Assembly (NCBI GenBank): GCA_003598175.1
Contig: QZKN01000114.1
Coordinates: 1 to 57,059, forward strand
Source of the DNA: Candidatus Omnitrophota bacterium
GTDB taxonomy: Bacteria; Hinthialibacterota; Hinthialibacteria; Hinthialibacterales; Hinthialibacteraceae
Length of the DNA stretch: 57,059 nt
Reading direction: 5' to 3'
Shown: piece by piece, positions 24,702-34,334 of the stretch
How positions within the stretch are numbered: position 1 is the stretch's first letter
How the letters are laid out: each line of letters begins with the position of its first letter
Translations under genes and position numbers: made by a program
The notes under the pieces: generated by a model
The model's input: the letters and a program-made list of their open reading frames with translations, nothing else
Told to the model about the DNA's origin: nothing
The model's database searches: none

Positions 24702-25046
24702 TCATGCGGCTTCATACAAAACGATCCCTTCCCGCATAGCTACTCCCAAGACATGATTAACAGAATCACTCATTTTTTCCACCTCATCCTGTGAAAACAC
24801 CAGAATATCTTTGGGAACACGAAATCCAGCCAATGCTTTCCAAAGACGAGTTGCTTCTCGAAGACGGCTTCGCTCTTTGTGGAACGGTGTTCGTTCAATG
24901 ATCAGGAGATCAATATCGGAATCCGGTCGGCAATGTTTCTTTGCACGAGAACCAAAGAGAATAATGCGCAGTGGATCCACTTCATTCACGATAACCTGCA
25001 CCATTTCATGAAGTATTTTTTCATCGACAGGATAGCAACGACTCAT
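24702..25046 (-). CDS. MNT-type nucleotidyltransferase, orphan
   Basis: A 114-aa minimal nucleotidyltransferase. The signature FGSRAKKHCRPDSDIDLLII has both the GS motif and the DxD acids. In MNT-HEPN modules this type of protein adds AMP to a HEPN toxin and silences it. No HEPN gene is found on either side: the neighbours are the isomerase gene and a glycoside hydrolase gene. It is either a solitary antitoxin or an enzyme with another target. Confidence 0.85.
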   Translation of the reverse strand: MSRCYPVDEKILHEMVQVIVNEVDPLRIILFGSRAKKHCRPDSDIDLLIIERTPFHKERSRLREATRLWKALAGFRVPKDILVFSQDEVEKMSDSVNHVLGVAMREGIVLYEAA

Positions 25047-25104
25047 TTCTCAACCTCGTTCGGGCGGCAGGGGCAGCGTTATTTCTGCCCTTGTTTGGAT
25101 TTCG

Positions 25105-26523
25105 TTATTTACCCGGTTCAAAAAATCCCTTCTCCGCGTCGTCCATCACCAACACCCAATCATTCCCGCGTTTCGGCTCGCCGGGCGGATCAAATTTCTT
25201 CGCTCCATCATTCGTAAATGTTCCGATCAAGGCAGCCGTTCCTTCGCGTGGATCAAACCACCAGGCTTTTACCTTTGCTCCACTGATTTTCCCCATTTGC
25301 ACGGTAAAGGAATGCCCATAAGGCGTATAAACGAAAAGATAGTCATCTCCCCGCGTCGCCTGCAGGCGTCCCGCGCCTTCTCGTTGCCCCGCGGTAATGA
25401 TCGCCGGATCGGGAACGCGCGTCAGAAATGGACGCGATTCGATTAGATTCCGCACATGCAACATATCCCACGCCCCCGGCAGATCGAGCACGTCGTACCA
25501 GTTGTTGCGGGCGGAGGAAATGGGCTGGCGTCCCGGCGCCATCATCTGCCAGATATCGTGGCAACCGTATGTATGGCCGTGCGCCCCCGCGAACAACGCC
25601 CAATACGCGGCCTGCCGCACATCGAAATCGTTGAACCACCCATTTTCCGGTTTCCAATTGACCGGATGATCCTCATACCGCGGCTCCCCGTCCATACACG
25701 GCTTGATCGGCGTACGTCGATAATCCGCTGCAACTTTTTCATAATTGGGTAAATCAAAATGCGAATGGCCGGATTGCAGCATATTAAAATCGAGCCAGGA
25801 ATCCTCATGAAACCACTTCGCCGACGTCTGACCGCCCTGCGGATGATAGGTCATCCGATGATTTCCACCGTCGCCTTCCGCGATCCCTTTCGCCATCGCC
25901 CGCCAAATCCCTTCCACCTGATCCGCCAGCCGGTCACCTCCCAAAATCCAAATGATGTTGGGTTTGTCTTTATAACGCGATCCCAAAAATTTACCATAAA
26001 TGCGTGCATTTTCTTCCGTGAAGACGACGGGACCTTTCCCCCACGCTTTCACGACTTTGTCGCCCCATGTAGGCAGCATCCCCATAAATATCCCTTTTGC
26101 TTCCGCCGTATTCACGATGAAATCGACATGTTGGAAATAAGCCTCATTCGGTTTAATGGGATTGTTATCAAGCAGAGGTTTGTCTCCATACGCATTGGGC
26201 GTATCGAGTCCGTCCAACTCGGCTAAAACTACTGCCTGGATCACGGTAAATCCCTGCGCGCGTCGTTTTTCCAAATAGCGTTCCGCCTCTTCACGATTCA
26301 AACGATGAAAAAGTTCCCACGCGGTGTCGCCCAAATAAAAGAAGGGAGTTTCATCTTGGTGCGCCAGAAAACGTTTGTTTTCGGCAACCTTCAATCTGCC
26401 ATGTTTGAAGTCGACCGATACGCCCTTCCGCGCCGTTTCGGCTTCGCCGGTATTTGTCCATACGCCTCCAATAACCAGAGACGCGACGATGGCGAGCATT
26501 CCATTTCGCATGATTCGATGCAT
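25105..26523 (-). CDS. GH140-like secreted glycoside hydrolase (DUF4038 plus C-terminal domain)
   Basis: A 472-aa secreted enzyme. The signal peptide ends near residue 28. A DUF4038 TIM barrel spans about 38-375: TPFFYLGDTAWELFHRL, IQAVVLAELDGL, then NIIWILGGDR with D197 and CMDGEPRYED with E280. These match the Asp/Glu pair of GH140 endo-apiosidases. A C-terminal beta domain (PF12904-like, formerly labelled putative collagen-binding) covers the last 90 residues and ends in WVLVMDD. GH140 enzymes cut apiose links in rhamnogalacturonan II; that activity here is inference from family resemblance. Confidence 0.85.
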   Translation of the reverse strand: MHRIMRNGMLAIVASLVIGGVWTNTGEAETARKGVSVDFKHGRLKVAENKRFLAHQDETPFFYLGDTAWELFHRLNREEAERYLEKRRAQGFTVIQAVVLAELDGLDTPNAYGDKPLLDNNPIKPNEAYFQHVDFIVNTAEAKGIFMGMLPTWGDKVVKAWGKGPVVFTEENARIYGKFLGSRYKDKPNIIWILGGDRLADQVEGIWRAMAKGIAEGDGGNHRMTYHPQGGQTSAKWFHEDSWLDFNMLQSGHSHFDLPNYEKVAADYRRTPIKPCMDGEPRYEDHPVNWKPENGWFNDFDVRQAAYWALFAGAHGHTYGCHDIWQMMAPGRQPISSARNNWYDVLDLPGAWDMLHVRNLIESRPFLTRVPDPAIITAGQREGAGRLQATRGDDYLFVYTPYGHSFTVQMGKISGAKVKAWWFDPREGTAALIGTFTNDGAKKFDPPGEPKRGNDWVLVMDDAEKGFFEPGK

Positions 26524-26706
26524 TGATTCTCTCCTCTGAAAAATCTGTGCTCAAAGTATAATCGGTATTTCTTCAGCCTACCGCGACAAACGATACATGT
26601 TCGGTAGTGATACTTTGTTGGCAACCAATTTGTATGAAAATCTCAATATAATAAGTTAGAGCGATTTTGTATAGCAGGCGGCGCGGATTGGAATCCGTAA
26701 TACTTT

Positions 26707-28749
26707 TCATTTGTCGATAGCGGACAAAAAAACCGGTTTTTCATCGTTGAAAAAATCGATGGCCATCAGCGTGACATCGTCCTCCAACGGTTCGATTTCG
26801 AGAGGGCGATCAACGAAATCTTCCAACGCCTGCATGATGGCGTCAAGCAGGTCTTCGGGCGGCAAATCGGCGTTTTTTCGTACGATGGCTTCCAGCCGTT
26901 CTTCACTGAAAAAGTCTTTTTTCTCGTTATGGGCTTCGATGATTCCGTCCGTGTAGAGCAACAGACGGTCGCCGGGCTGAATTTGCACGATGACTTCTTC
27001 GTATATCGCTTCTTCCATGATTCCCAACGGCAGTCCGCGATCGACGGCTAATTTTTCCAAATTATTATGATCAGCGCGATATAAAAACGGCGGCGGGTGG
27101 CCGGCGACGGAATAGTGGAGCTGATTCGAGGCGAAATCCAGGCATCCCAAAAACATGGTGACGAATTCTCCCCGGCGAATCGTGTTCAACAAAACGTTAT
27201 TAAGGGAACGCAAGATGGCCACGGGCGACGTCATATGGGGAATCATGGAATGCGACATCGCGCGGGTAATGCCCATAATAAAAGCGGCCGGCGTTCCGTG
27301 GCCGGACACGTCGGCCATCAACACGAATAAGCGCCGTGGATCGGAAGATAGATAATCATAATAGTCGCCGCCGGTTCGTCCGTTGGGAAGGTAATAGGAA
27401 CGAATGAGGCAATGGTCAAAGTCTTTGGACGGCGCGGGTAGCAATTTTTTTTGCAATTGGGCGACGACTTTGAGTTCGTCGTCTATTTGCGCATAGGCTC
27501 GACCCAATTCTTTCGAAATGGTGCGCAAACGGAAATTTTTCTCCTCCAGATCTTTCGTTCGTTCCGCCACTTTCTCTTCCAGTTCCTTGTTCCAGTCTTC
27601 AATTTTACAAACGTATTCTTTAATTTCCAACTCGCGGCTTTGCAACGTTTGCGCCATTTGGTTGATGGCCTGATTCAGCAATTCCAACTCGTCTCCGGTG
27701 CGTAGGGAAGGCGTGAAGGTGAAATCTCCTTTCGAGATTCGCGCCACGCGTTCGGCAAGAATCTTCAGCGGGGCGGTAACCCCCCGCGCCAGTACATATC
27801 CGATCAACAGAGTCAGACAAAGAATAATCAGGCTGTTTCCGAGAACCGATTGGCGTAATCGTTGGAGGGAAAGGTACGTGTCTTCCAGTGATCGTAGAAT
27901 CAAATACCACCCTTGCGAGTCATGAGAAACCGGCAGAGGCGCGGAGTAAGCGAGATACGATTCATGAAACAATTCGATGACCTGCGGTTTGTCCAACACC
28001 GATCTTCGATTACTGCGAGACATGTTGGACCACGTGTTTGACAAATCGATCATACGCTCCTGTTCCAGCGTGGACGAAATGATCCGATCCCCTAAAATAA
28101 ACCCGATATGATAATGGCTGCCGCGCCGAAGCGTTTGGGCGAGATGTTCATCCACGGGAAAACCGAGAATAATGCTGCCAATCGTCTGATTTCGTTCCTC
28201 ATTAAAAACCGGCGTGGATGACAAAACGAAAATATGCGGCGGATCGGAACTGCCGAAGGCGATGTAGGCGGTCGTGGGAAGTCCGTTATGTAAAACGTCC
28301 TTCAGTTGCGGAAAGGAGAGAAGAAACTGTTGAATTTGATCGATGGGCATGGATAAATTGGCGTCCTCATCCTTTCCGAGAGGGAAAATTCCATCCACTA
28401 CCGTTCCATTTTTATCCGTCACAATGACAATTTCGCGGCGTTGATCGGCGGGAATCGCGGAAACCAAAAAACTTTCGACCAGACGGCCATCGGCCAGCGT
28501 TTCCAATGCTTCCCGCACATAAATCTGATCGGCCAATACCCGCGCTTCCTTTTCCAGCGATTCGATTTTCAATCGCAATAAATTGTAAAACAGGGTTTTC
28601 AATCCTTCGAATCGCAACGTCTCTTCTTGGACAAATTGATTCGATACAATCGTGTTTACACGGGAAGCTATTTGCTGTAATAACAGCACGAACAAGAACA
28701 GAATCAGCAGGTATATCTTAAATTGAAAGGGAATTTTGATTCGAATCAT
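26707..28749 (-). CDS. Membrane-bound PP2C (RsbU/SpoIIE-type) phosphatase
   Basis: A 680-aa signalling protein. TM1 is at about 10-30, and a periplasmic sensor of the CHASE4/dCACHE kind spans about 35-300. TM2 (LRQSVLGNSLIILCLTLLIG) leads into a HAMP domain, a long coiled coil (EDWNKELEEKVAERTKDLEE) and a C-terminal PP2C domain with GGDYYDY, LMADVSGHGTPAAF, YTDGIIEA and EDDVTLM holding the metal Asps. Such proteins dephosphorylate anti-anti-sigma factors or similar partners after an external signal. No STAS or kinase partner gene is nearby. It diverges from the glycosyltransferase gene with an 80-base gap. Confidence 0.92.
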   Translation of the reverse strand: MIRIKIPFQFKIYLLILFLFVLLLQQIASRVNTIVSNQFVQEETLRFEGLKTLFYNLLRLKIESLEKEARVLADQIYVREALETLADGRLVESFLVSAIPADQRREIVIVTDKNGTVVDGIFPLGKDEDANLSMPIDQIQQFLLSFPQLKDVLHNGLPTTAYIAFGSSDPPHIFVLSSTPVFNEERNQTIGSIILGFPVDEHLAQTLRRGSHYHIGFILGDRIISSTLEQERMIDLSNTWSNMSRSNRRSVLDKPQVIELFHESYLAYSAPLPVSHDSQGWYLILRSLEDTYLSLQRLRQSVLGNSLIILCLTLLIGYVLARGVTAPLKILAERVARISKGDFTFTPSLRTGDELELLNQAINQMAQTLQSRELEIKEYVCKIEDWNKELEEKVAERTKDLEEKNFRLRTISKELGRAYAQIDDELKVVAQLQKKLLPAPSKDFDHCLIRSYYLPNGRTGGDYYDYLSSDPRRLFVLMADVSGHGTPAAFIMGITRAMSHSMIPHMTSPVAILRSLNNVLLNTIRRGEFVTMFLGCLDFASNQLHYSVAGHPPPFLYRADHNNLEKLAVDRGLPLGIMEEAIYEEVIVQIQPGDRLLLYTDGIIEAHNEKKDFFSEERLEAIVRKNADLPPEDLLDAIMQALEDFVDRPLEIEPLEDDVTLMAIDFFNDEKPVFLSAIDK

Positions 28750-28828
28750 TTGTTTAACTTGTGTATTTTTGCATCCTGATCGTTTATTGACTTAAGATTA
28801 AATTCAATTAACCTCTCATGGCAATGGT

Positions 28829-31279
28829 ATGTACAACTTATTGCAAATTTTCTGCCAACGGACAAGGGCAATGGTGCATTCTTCCCCACAAAATAAGAGA
28901 TATTCCTATGGTTGCGCTATTTCACGGCATAAATCTTTTCTTTTTGTATTGTTATGCCTGTTGGTTTTTCCCGCTTATGTTTATCACAACCAAATTCGTG
29001 TGAATCTTGTTCGCTGGGACGCAATTTACGCCAATTGGCCCTCTATTTTTTATTTGTTCCGTCCCTACACGGTCTATGCTCACGTATTTGATCTTGTTTT
29101 CATTCTTTTCATGGCCTTTATCGGATACGGCCTTGGCGTTTTGTTGTTGCGATGGATTGGATACGAGAACGTATCTTTACCAAGCGTGGCGCTTGCGATT
29201 CCGTTCGGGTGGGCGATTCTGTCGTATGTTCTGTTTTTTCTGGCGCTGTCACAGATTTTGAATCGCATGACAATCGCACTTATTTTCGCGCTTTTCCTTT
29301 GGGCCAGTTATCGAATTCTGATCGAAAAGTGGAAAGAATTGATTCGCCATTGGCGGGCATGGAGAAACCGGGAAGAGAAACGTACGCATGAACTGTGGAT
29401 TTATATACTGTTGATTGCGGTTGCCGTTTTTTTTGCGTTCGTTTCCTCGCTCATGCCGCCGACTCAGTCCGACGGCTTGCGTTATCATGTAACCGTTCCC
29501 AAACTGTATCTCCAACATGGCGGATTTGTGTTTTTACCAAACATCGCCTTTTCGAATTTTCCATTTTTAATTGAATATCTGTTCCTGATTCCGCTGGCGT
29601 TCGATTCGATTTCGGGCCCAAAACTGATTCATTTCTGTTATTTTCTATTCACTCTGATATTGGTCTATCGTCTTGGAAAGGCGATTGGAAACACGAAAAC
29701 GGGTGTTCTCGCGGCCTTATTGCTGGCCACGACTCCCTTCGTTCCCATTTTTGCATCCTGGTCGTTCATTGAATTCGGTTTGACCTGCTACATGGTTCTC
29801 GGACTCACGATTTGCGTGGAGTTGGTCGAGCGTTTGCGGGATGGTAAATGGGAATCGCTTCGAAAATCGGCTATTTTGCTGGGAATCGCCGCCGGTTTGG
29901 CTGTGAGCTGTAAGTATACGGCGTTAACCATCCTGTTTTTTTTCGCGGGCGCCGTTTGTTTGGCATGGATCAGGCGCGTTGACCATTCTATTTGGCGGCG
30001 GGTGAAATTGGCGGGGATTGTACTTGCCGTTGCCGGTATCACGGCATCGCCCTGGTTTGTTAAAAATGCAATTCTGTTGGGAAATCCACTCTATCCCTTC
30101 GCGCGAAACACTTTTCCCACGCCGCATTGGTCGGAATTCAATGCGACCTTCTTTTCGTATCATGCAGGCATCAAGGGCAATCTGAATGCGGTCAGGCAAT
30201 TGCCGATTGTGGAAAAGGTTGTTGATTTTCTCACCTTGCCGATTCGCATCACGCTTTTTCATGGCGATCGAAGAGAAACGGATCTATTCGGAGCCTGGCC
30301 TTTGGGTGAAATCACGTTTCTGCACGGTCAATTCGCATGGCTGCCGCCCGATGAAGGATTCGGCTCCTGGCCGTTAGGCGCAATTTGGTTGATTTTATTG
30401 CCCCTCATTTTATTGGACTTGCGATGGAACCGCCGGATGCGATTGCATCTTCTTTTCGGCGCGTTTTTATTTCTTCTGTGGGCATATACCTATCGCGACA
30501 CCCGTTTTTTACTCCCTTCGTTGGCGGTTATTGCGCCGCTTTATGGAAAAACGGCGGCGGCATTGCTGGAAAAACGGCCAGGGAACCGTTGTTTGTTTCT
30601 CGTTGTGATCCTGTATGGCCTTTCCGCGACGACCGGTTTATTGTTTATGCCGAGGACCTACGAACCCTGGCTGGTCGTCAGCGGCAAGGTATCGAAAGAC
30701 GACTACCTCGAAAGGGTGACTCGATTCGAGCACGAACCGAATCAGGCGTTTCGATTTCTACGCGAGAATACGAAAAAAGATGATCTGGTCCTGCTGCATG
30801 GCATCGATCAACCTTTCTATTGTCCCAATCGATTTATCGGCGCGGATTGGTTCAATACGGATCCTTTGATTGCCTGGTCATGGGAGAGTATGACCGTGGA
30901 ACAACTCGTATCTCGTCTGCGAGAGGAGGGGATCCGCTATGTCGTTCATGATTACGGGAAAATTCGGCAATATTTCTTTTATTACCGATTATTTCGTCTG
31001 CCCCCGGCGAAAGGGACGGCCTTGTTACGGGAATTTGTCGGTATGGAAAGAACGCGTGTGCGTTTTCCTTATCTTTATCTCGAATGGCAAAACCGATTTC
31101 AGCAGCGCCTGGCAATGGAAGAGGATAATTCACCCAACATCAAGGTTTTGCATGGCTTGCTGGAAGGCCGCACGTTGAACGAAGTATTCCGGTACGATAA
31201 AAATCCGACGGACCCGCATGATGGAATCGTGATCATGGAAGCGCCCTCCTGGTTCAAAGACGAAGAGGTATTGAATTGA
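28829..31279 (+). CDS. GT39/ArnT-like membrane glycosyltransferase
   Basis: An 816-aa protein with about twelve hydrophobic segments between residues 35 and 590, and a 180-aa soluble C-terminal part. The first external loop carries the acidic signature PPTQSDGLRYHVTVPKLYLQ, with Asp and His as in ArnT/PMT enzymes, and the RDTRFLLPSLAVIAPLYG motif appears late. These proteins move sugars from polyprenyl phosphate carriers to lipids or proteins at the outer face of the inner membrane. ATG 28829 is the longest start; ATG 28871 is an in-frame alternative, and neither has a strong ribosome site. Confidence 0.8.
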   Translation: MYNLLQIFCQRTRAMVHSSPQNKRYSYGCAISRHKSFLFVLLCLLVFPAYVYHNQIRVNLVRWDAIYANWPSIFYLFRPYTVYAHVFDLVFILFMAFIGYGLGVLLLRWIGYENVSLPSVALAIPFGWAILSYVLFFLALSQILNRMTIALIFALFLWASYRILIEKWKELIRHWRAWRNREEKRTHELWIYILLIAVAVFFAFVSSLMPPTQSDGLRYHVTVPKLYLQHGGFVFLPNIAFSNFPFLIEYLFLIPLAFDSISGPKLIHFCYFLFTLILVYRLGKAIGNTKTGVLAALLLATTPFVPIFASWSFIEFGLTCYMVLGLTICVELVERLRDGKWESLRKSAILLGIAAGLAVSCKYTALTILFFFAGAVCLAWIRRVDHSIWRRVKLAGIVLAVAGITASPWFVKNAILLGNPLYPFARNTFPTPHWSEFNATFFSYHAGIKGNLNAVRQLPIVEKVVDFLTLPIRITLFHGDRRETDLFGAWPLGEITFLHGQFAWLPPDEGFGSWPLGAIWLILLPLILLDLRWNRRMRLHLLFGAFLFLLWAYTYRDTRFLLPSLAVIAPLYGKTAAALLEKRPGNRCLFLVVILYGLSATTGLLFMPRTYEPWLVVSGKVSKDDYLERVTRFEHEPNQAFRFLRENTKKDDLVLLHGIDQPFYCPNRFIGADWFNTDPLIAWSWESMTVEQLVSRLREEGIRYVVHDYGKIRQYFFYYRLFRLPPAKGTALLREFVGMERTRVRFPYLYLEWQNRFQQRLAMEEDNSPNIKVLHGLLEGRTLNEVFRYDKNPTDPHDGIVIMEAPSWFKDEEVLN

Positions 31280-31305
31280 CAATTCTTTGCAAATCATGTT
31301 ATCGT
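31276..31305 (+). promoter_or_regulatory. Possible sigma-70 promoter for the TPR gene
   Basis: TTGACA (31276-31281) overlaps the stop of the upstream gene, with TATCGT (31300-31305) 18 bases further. The leader of about 180 bases before the TPR gene holds nothing else recognisable. Confidence 0.35.
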
Positions 31306-31490
31306 TCGAATGATAAGACGAGGTTTTTTCGAAAAAATGGATGCGTTTGGCTGTTCCTGGCGGAGAGACGGTGATCGTTGAATGATTCCATACAGCTTTT
31401 TCGCAGAAATCATTGGTCTTTTTTAAAAAAAGAATGTACGATACCACGAATGAGTATTTATATATAAATCATGAGCGGTTGTTAGAGATC

Positions 31491-34091
31491 ATGTCCAGAA
31501 ACATTATCATTTTAATCGTAATCATTGCGGTTCTCGGTTCTCTTGCCGGATTCATTGCCTTCCAGGTCCACCGGAAATCGGTCATTTCGCAGGGAGAACT
31601 CCTGTTCAAGCGAGGCGATTATCAAGGCGCCATCGAGTATTTGGGACCGAAAGTGGAAGGAGAGTCGTTCGCCGCCGAAGAACGGCTTCTGGTGGCTCAA
31701 TCTCTCTATCGGACAGGCGAATACGGCAAAGCGCAGGAAGTTTTAGTTCCTCTTCTCCAATTCGGAACGGAAGATCTCCGCGCTCTCGCTCTCTCCGGAT
31801 GGTTGTTTTTAAAACAAGGCTCTTACCTGAACGCCCAAAACAAATTTCTAATGTTGAAAGACAAGGGCAACGAAGCCGAAGCCGAAGCCGGTCTGGCCGG
31901 GGTTGCATTGCTTCGCAGTGAAGGCCGAAAAAAGAACGATTTGAACGAGGCGGAAATGCATCTTCGCGAAGCCATCCATTTGGACGAAACCATTCCGGAA
32001 GCCTACCTGCTTCTTTCCGATCTCAAAATGCTCCGACACGATTATGAAGGAGCGATCGACGCGGCGCGGAAGGCTGTCGAACTTGTTCCTCATTGGGCGG
32101 AACCGCATACCCGGTTGGGAAAAGCCTATTTGAGCGCAGATCGCAGCAAAGAAGCGGAAGAAGCGTTTAAAAAAGCGGGAGCGTCCGAACTGGAAACCCG
32201 CTTTTACCTTGGGCTTTCCCTCTATTTTCAAAGTCGTTTTGAAGAATCGCTTGTCATTTTCGATGAAATATCCGATTCGGACGCGGGGATTGCCAAAGAA
32301 TCTCTGGTTACTGCCGCCAAAATCCGTTTGCTTATGGGTGAAAATGATGCGGCGGTGAAAAACCTGAAAGCGGTGGTGGAACGGTTTAAGTTGGATCCGG
32401 TTACGGGAATGCAATTGTATCAAATCCACAGCCGCCGCGGAGAGACACAGGCAGGGGAAACCTTGTTGCGGGAAATCGTATCCGGTTGGCCTTTTGTAAG
32501 TGAAGCGCAGTTGGAAATGGGCAATTTACTGCTGTCCCGAGGCGATTTCAAGCAATCCTACAATGCATACAACGCGGTTTTTGATACCGATCAGACGAAT
32601 TATTGGGCTTATTATAATCTGGGATGCTTGTCATTCCTGAGGGGAGATATCTATCAGGCGCCCGATTATTTTGAAACGTCCTGCCGCGAGTTTGACGATT
32701 TCTTTCCCGGTATGGTCAATATGGCCATGAGTTTTCTCGCGCTCGGACGTGAATCGGATGCTCTCATCGTTCTTCAGGATCTGGCGCGAAAATACCCCGA
32801 TAATGCCATTATTCTCAATGCGCGAGCGCTCGAGCGTTTTCATGCCGGGTATCCGGAGGTCTCGCTTCAACTGATTCAGGAATCCCTGAATGCGCATCCC
32901 GATCAGCCGCTTCCGTTCATTATTCGGGGAGAAGTTCTGATGAGATTGTATCAATTTGAAGAGGCGCGTGAGAGTTTCAAAATGGCGCTTCAACTTGATC
33001 CGGAGAATATACGGGCTCAAATCGGCATGGCGCATTCATCCTATCGCCTGGGATTGTTACAAGAGGCGGCAACGATGTATGCGAATTTGCTGCGGCGGCA
33101 GGAAGAAATGGATTCGGCTTTATTTACCGAGGTGCGAAACGGCAATGCGTTAATTCAGGCGCGAAATGCGGAGTTGGCAGCCGCCGTCAATGAGTGGGAA
33201 ACCATGCGGTCTCTTTCGGAAGTAAGCCGGCAGTTGGCGGCTGTGAATCGAACGTATGTATCCGGCGCGCAGCCGACCGAATCGGATATCAACCTTTTGA
33301 AAACAGCCGCTCAGGAAAAAAATCCGCTTCCCGAAGCCTTGTTTAATCTTGCCGGTTTTGAAGAAATGACCGATCAGCGCGATGCGGCTGCGGCAACGTA
33401 TAAAGAGTTGATTGTTCGATTCGAATCGTACCTTCCCGCTCTTTATAATTACGCCAATTTGCTCGGCCATAACGGACAGTATGAGAGGGCTGTCGAGTTG
33501 TATGAAAACGCGGGAAAAGGAAATCCGAATCGAGTGGACTTGATGAATAATAAAGCGGTCGCGTTCGATCGATTATCGGATTTTGATCACGCGGATCAGC
33601 TGTTACAGAAAGCGCTGGATATCAATCCCAATGACGGCGTGGTGCGATTTAACCAATTTAATCTGGCATTAAAGATCGGAAATCGCAAGAAAGCCGAATC
33701 GATATTTACGCAAATGAAATCCATGGCCATGCCGATAAACCTGTTGCGCCTGGCCGAAGGTTTGTTGGAGGCGGACCGGCAAAATTGGGCGCAGGCGGAG
33801 CCTCTGTTTGCCGCCGCATGGGAAGACGATAAAACGAATGCGCATGCGGTCTTGAATCACGGAGTTGCGCTGGCAAAATTGGAACGCTATACGGAAGCGG
33901 AGCAAGCGCTTCGAAAAGCCAGGGATCTCAATCCTTCGCTTCCGCTCACCCATCGTTCATTGGGCCTCTTGTACTGCCATATGGGGCTGTTCGAGGAAGC
34001 ATTGGAAACTCTGCGTGTTTCCCTGCATCTCGATCCGACGCAGAACGATGTGGAAAAGATCATCCGGCAGATTCAAGGCTGGCAGATGTGA
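31491..34091 (+). CDS. Membrane-anchored TPR-repeat protein
   Basis: An 866-aa protein with one N-terminal TM (NIIILIVIIAVLGSLAGFIAF) and many TPR repeats over the rest, for example AEPHTRLGKAYLSADRSKEA, YWAYYNLGCLSFLRGDI and VRFNQFNLALKIGNRKKAE. The start ATG 31491 places the TM at the N terminus; an upstream in-frame extension lacks support. The layout resembles PilF/PilQ-assembly or PEP-CTERM TPR proteins, which act as scaffolds. It precedes two PilB-like ATPases and PilT, so a role in pilus or secretion machinery assembly is likely. The exact partner is unknown. Confidence 0.85.
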   Translation: MSRNIIILIVIIAVLGSLAGFIAFQVHRKSVISQGELLFKRGDYQGAIEYLGPKVEGESFAAEERLLVAQSLYRTGEYGKAQEVLVPLLQFGTEDLRALALSGWLFLKQGSYLNAQNKFLMLKDKGNEAEAEAGLAGVALLRSEGRKKNDLNEAEMHLREAIHLDETIPEAYLLLSDLKMLRHDYEGAIDAARKAVELVPHWAEPHTRLGKAYLSADRSKEAEEAFKKAGASELETRFYLGLSLYFQSRFEESLVIFDEISDSDAGIAKESLVTAAKIRLLMGENDAAVKNLKAVVERFKLDPVTGMQLYQIHSRRGETQAGETLLREIVSGWPFVSEAQLEMGNLLLSRGDFKQSYNAYNAVFDTDQTNYWAYYNLGCLSFLRGDIYQAPDYFETSCREFDDFFPGMVNMAMSFLALGRESDALIVLQDLARKYPDNAIILNARALERFHAGYPEVSLQLIQESLNAHPDQPLPFIIRGEVLMRLYQFEEARESFKMALQLDPENIRAQIGMAHSSYRLGLLQEAATMYANLLRRQEEMDSALFTEVRNGNALIQARNAELAAAVNEWETMRSLSEVSRQLAAVNRTYVSGAQPTESDINLLKTAAQEKNPLPEALFNLAGFEEMTDQRDAAAATYKELIVRFESYLPALYNYANLLGHNGQYERAVELYENAGKGNPNRVDLMNNKAVAFDRLSDFDHADQLLQKALDINPNDGVVRFNQFNLALKIGNRKKAESIFTQMKSMAMPINLLRLAEGLLEADRQNWAQAEPLFAAAWEDDKTNAHAVLNHGVALAKLERYTEAEQALRKARDLNPSLPLTHRSLGLLYCHMGLFEEALETLRVSLHLDPTQNDVEKIIRQIQGWQM

Positions 34092-34109
34092 TGTCCGTTC
34101 ATCCACTCC

Positions 34110-34134
34110 ACCGGTAAATCCCGGTTTCTTTTTT
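34110..34134 (+). terminator. Weak terminator after the TPR gene
   Basis: A short stem, ACCGG/CCGGT at 34110-34125, is followed by TTCTTTTTTG. With the promoter-like boxes at 34220, it suggests the ATPase genes have their own transcript. Confidence 0.45.
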
Positions 34135-34219
34135 GCCAGTCTATGGGAAAATGGAAAAAACGGTATAATTTAAGTTGTCAACGATACGTAAAGAACCGGA
34201 TAGAAAACCTTCCATATCC

Positions 34220-34249
34220 TTGACGCATATTTCTGTAACAATATATACT
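34220..34249 (+). promoter_or_regulatory. Likely sigma-70 promoter of the pilB-pilT genes
   Basis: TTGACG (34220-34225) and TATACT (34244-34249) are 18 bases apart; TATATA, two bases earlier, gives 16. They lie about 85 bases before the first PilB-like gene, in a gap that otherwise holds no gene. Confidence 0.45.
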
Positions 34250-34334
34250 TCTTAAAATGGGAAAGAATCAGCATCTTATATACCAATCCAAGTACGCTTT
34301 TTCCCCCAAACTATACGGCAGGTGACAATCAGAG

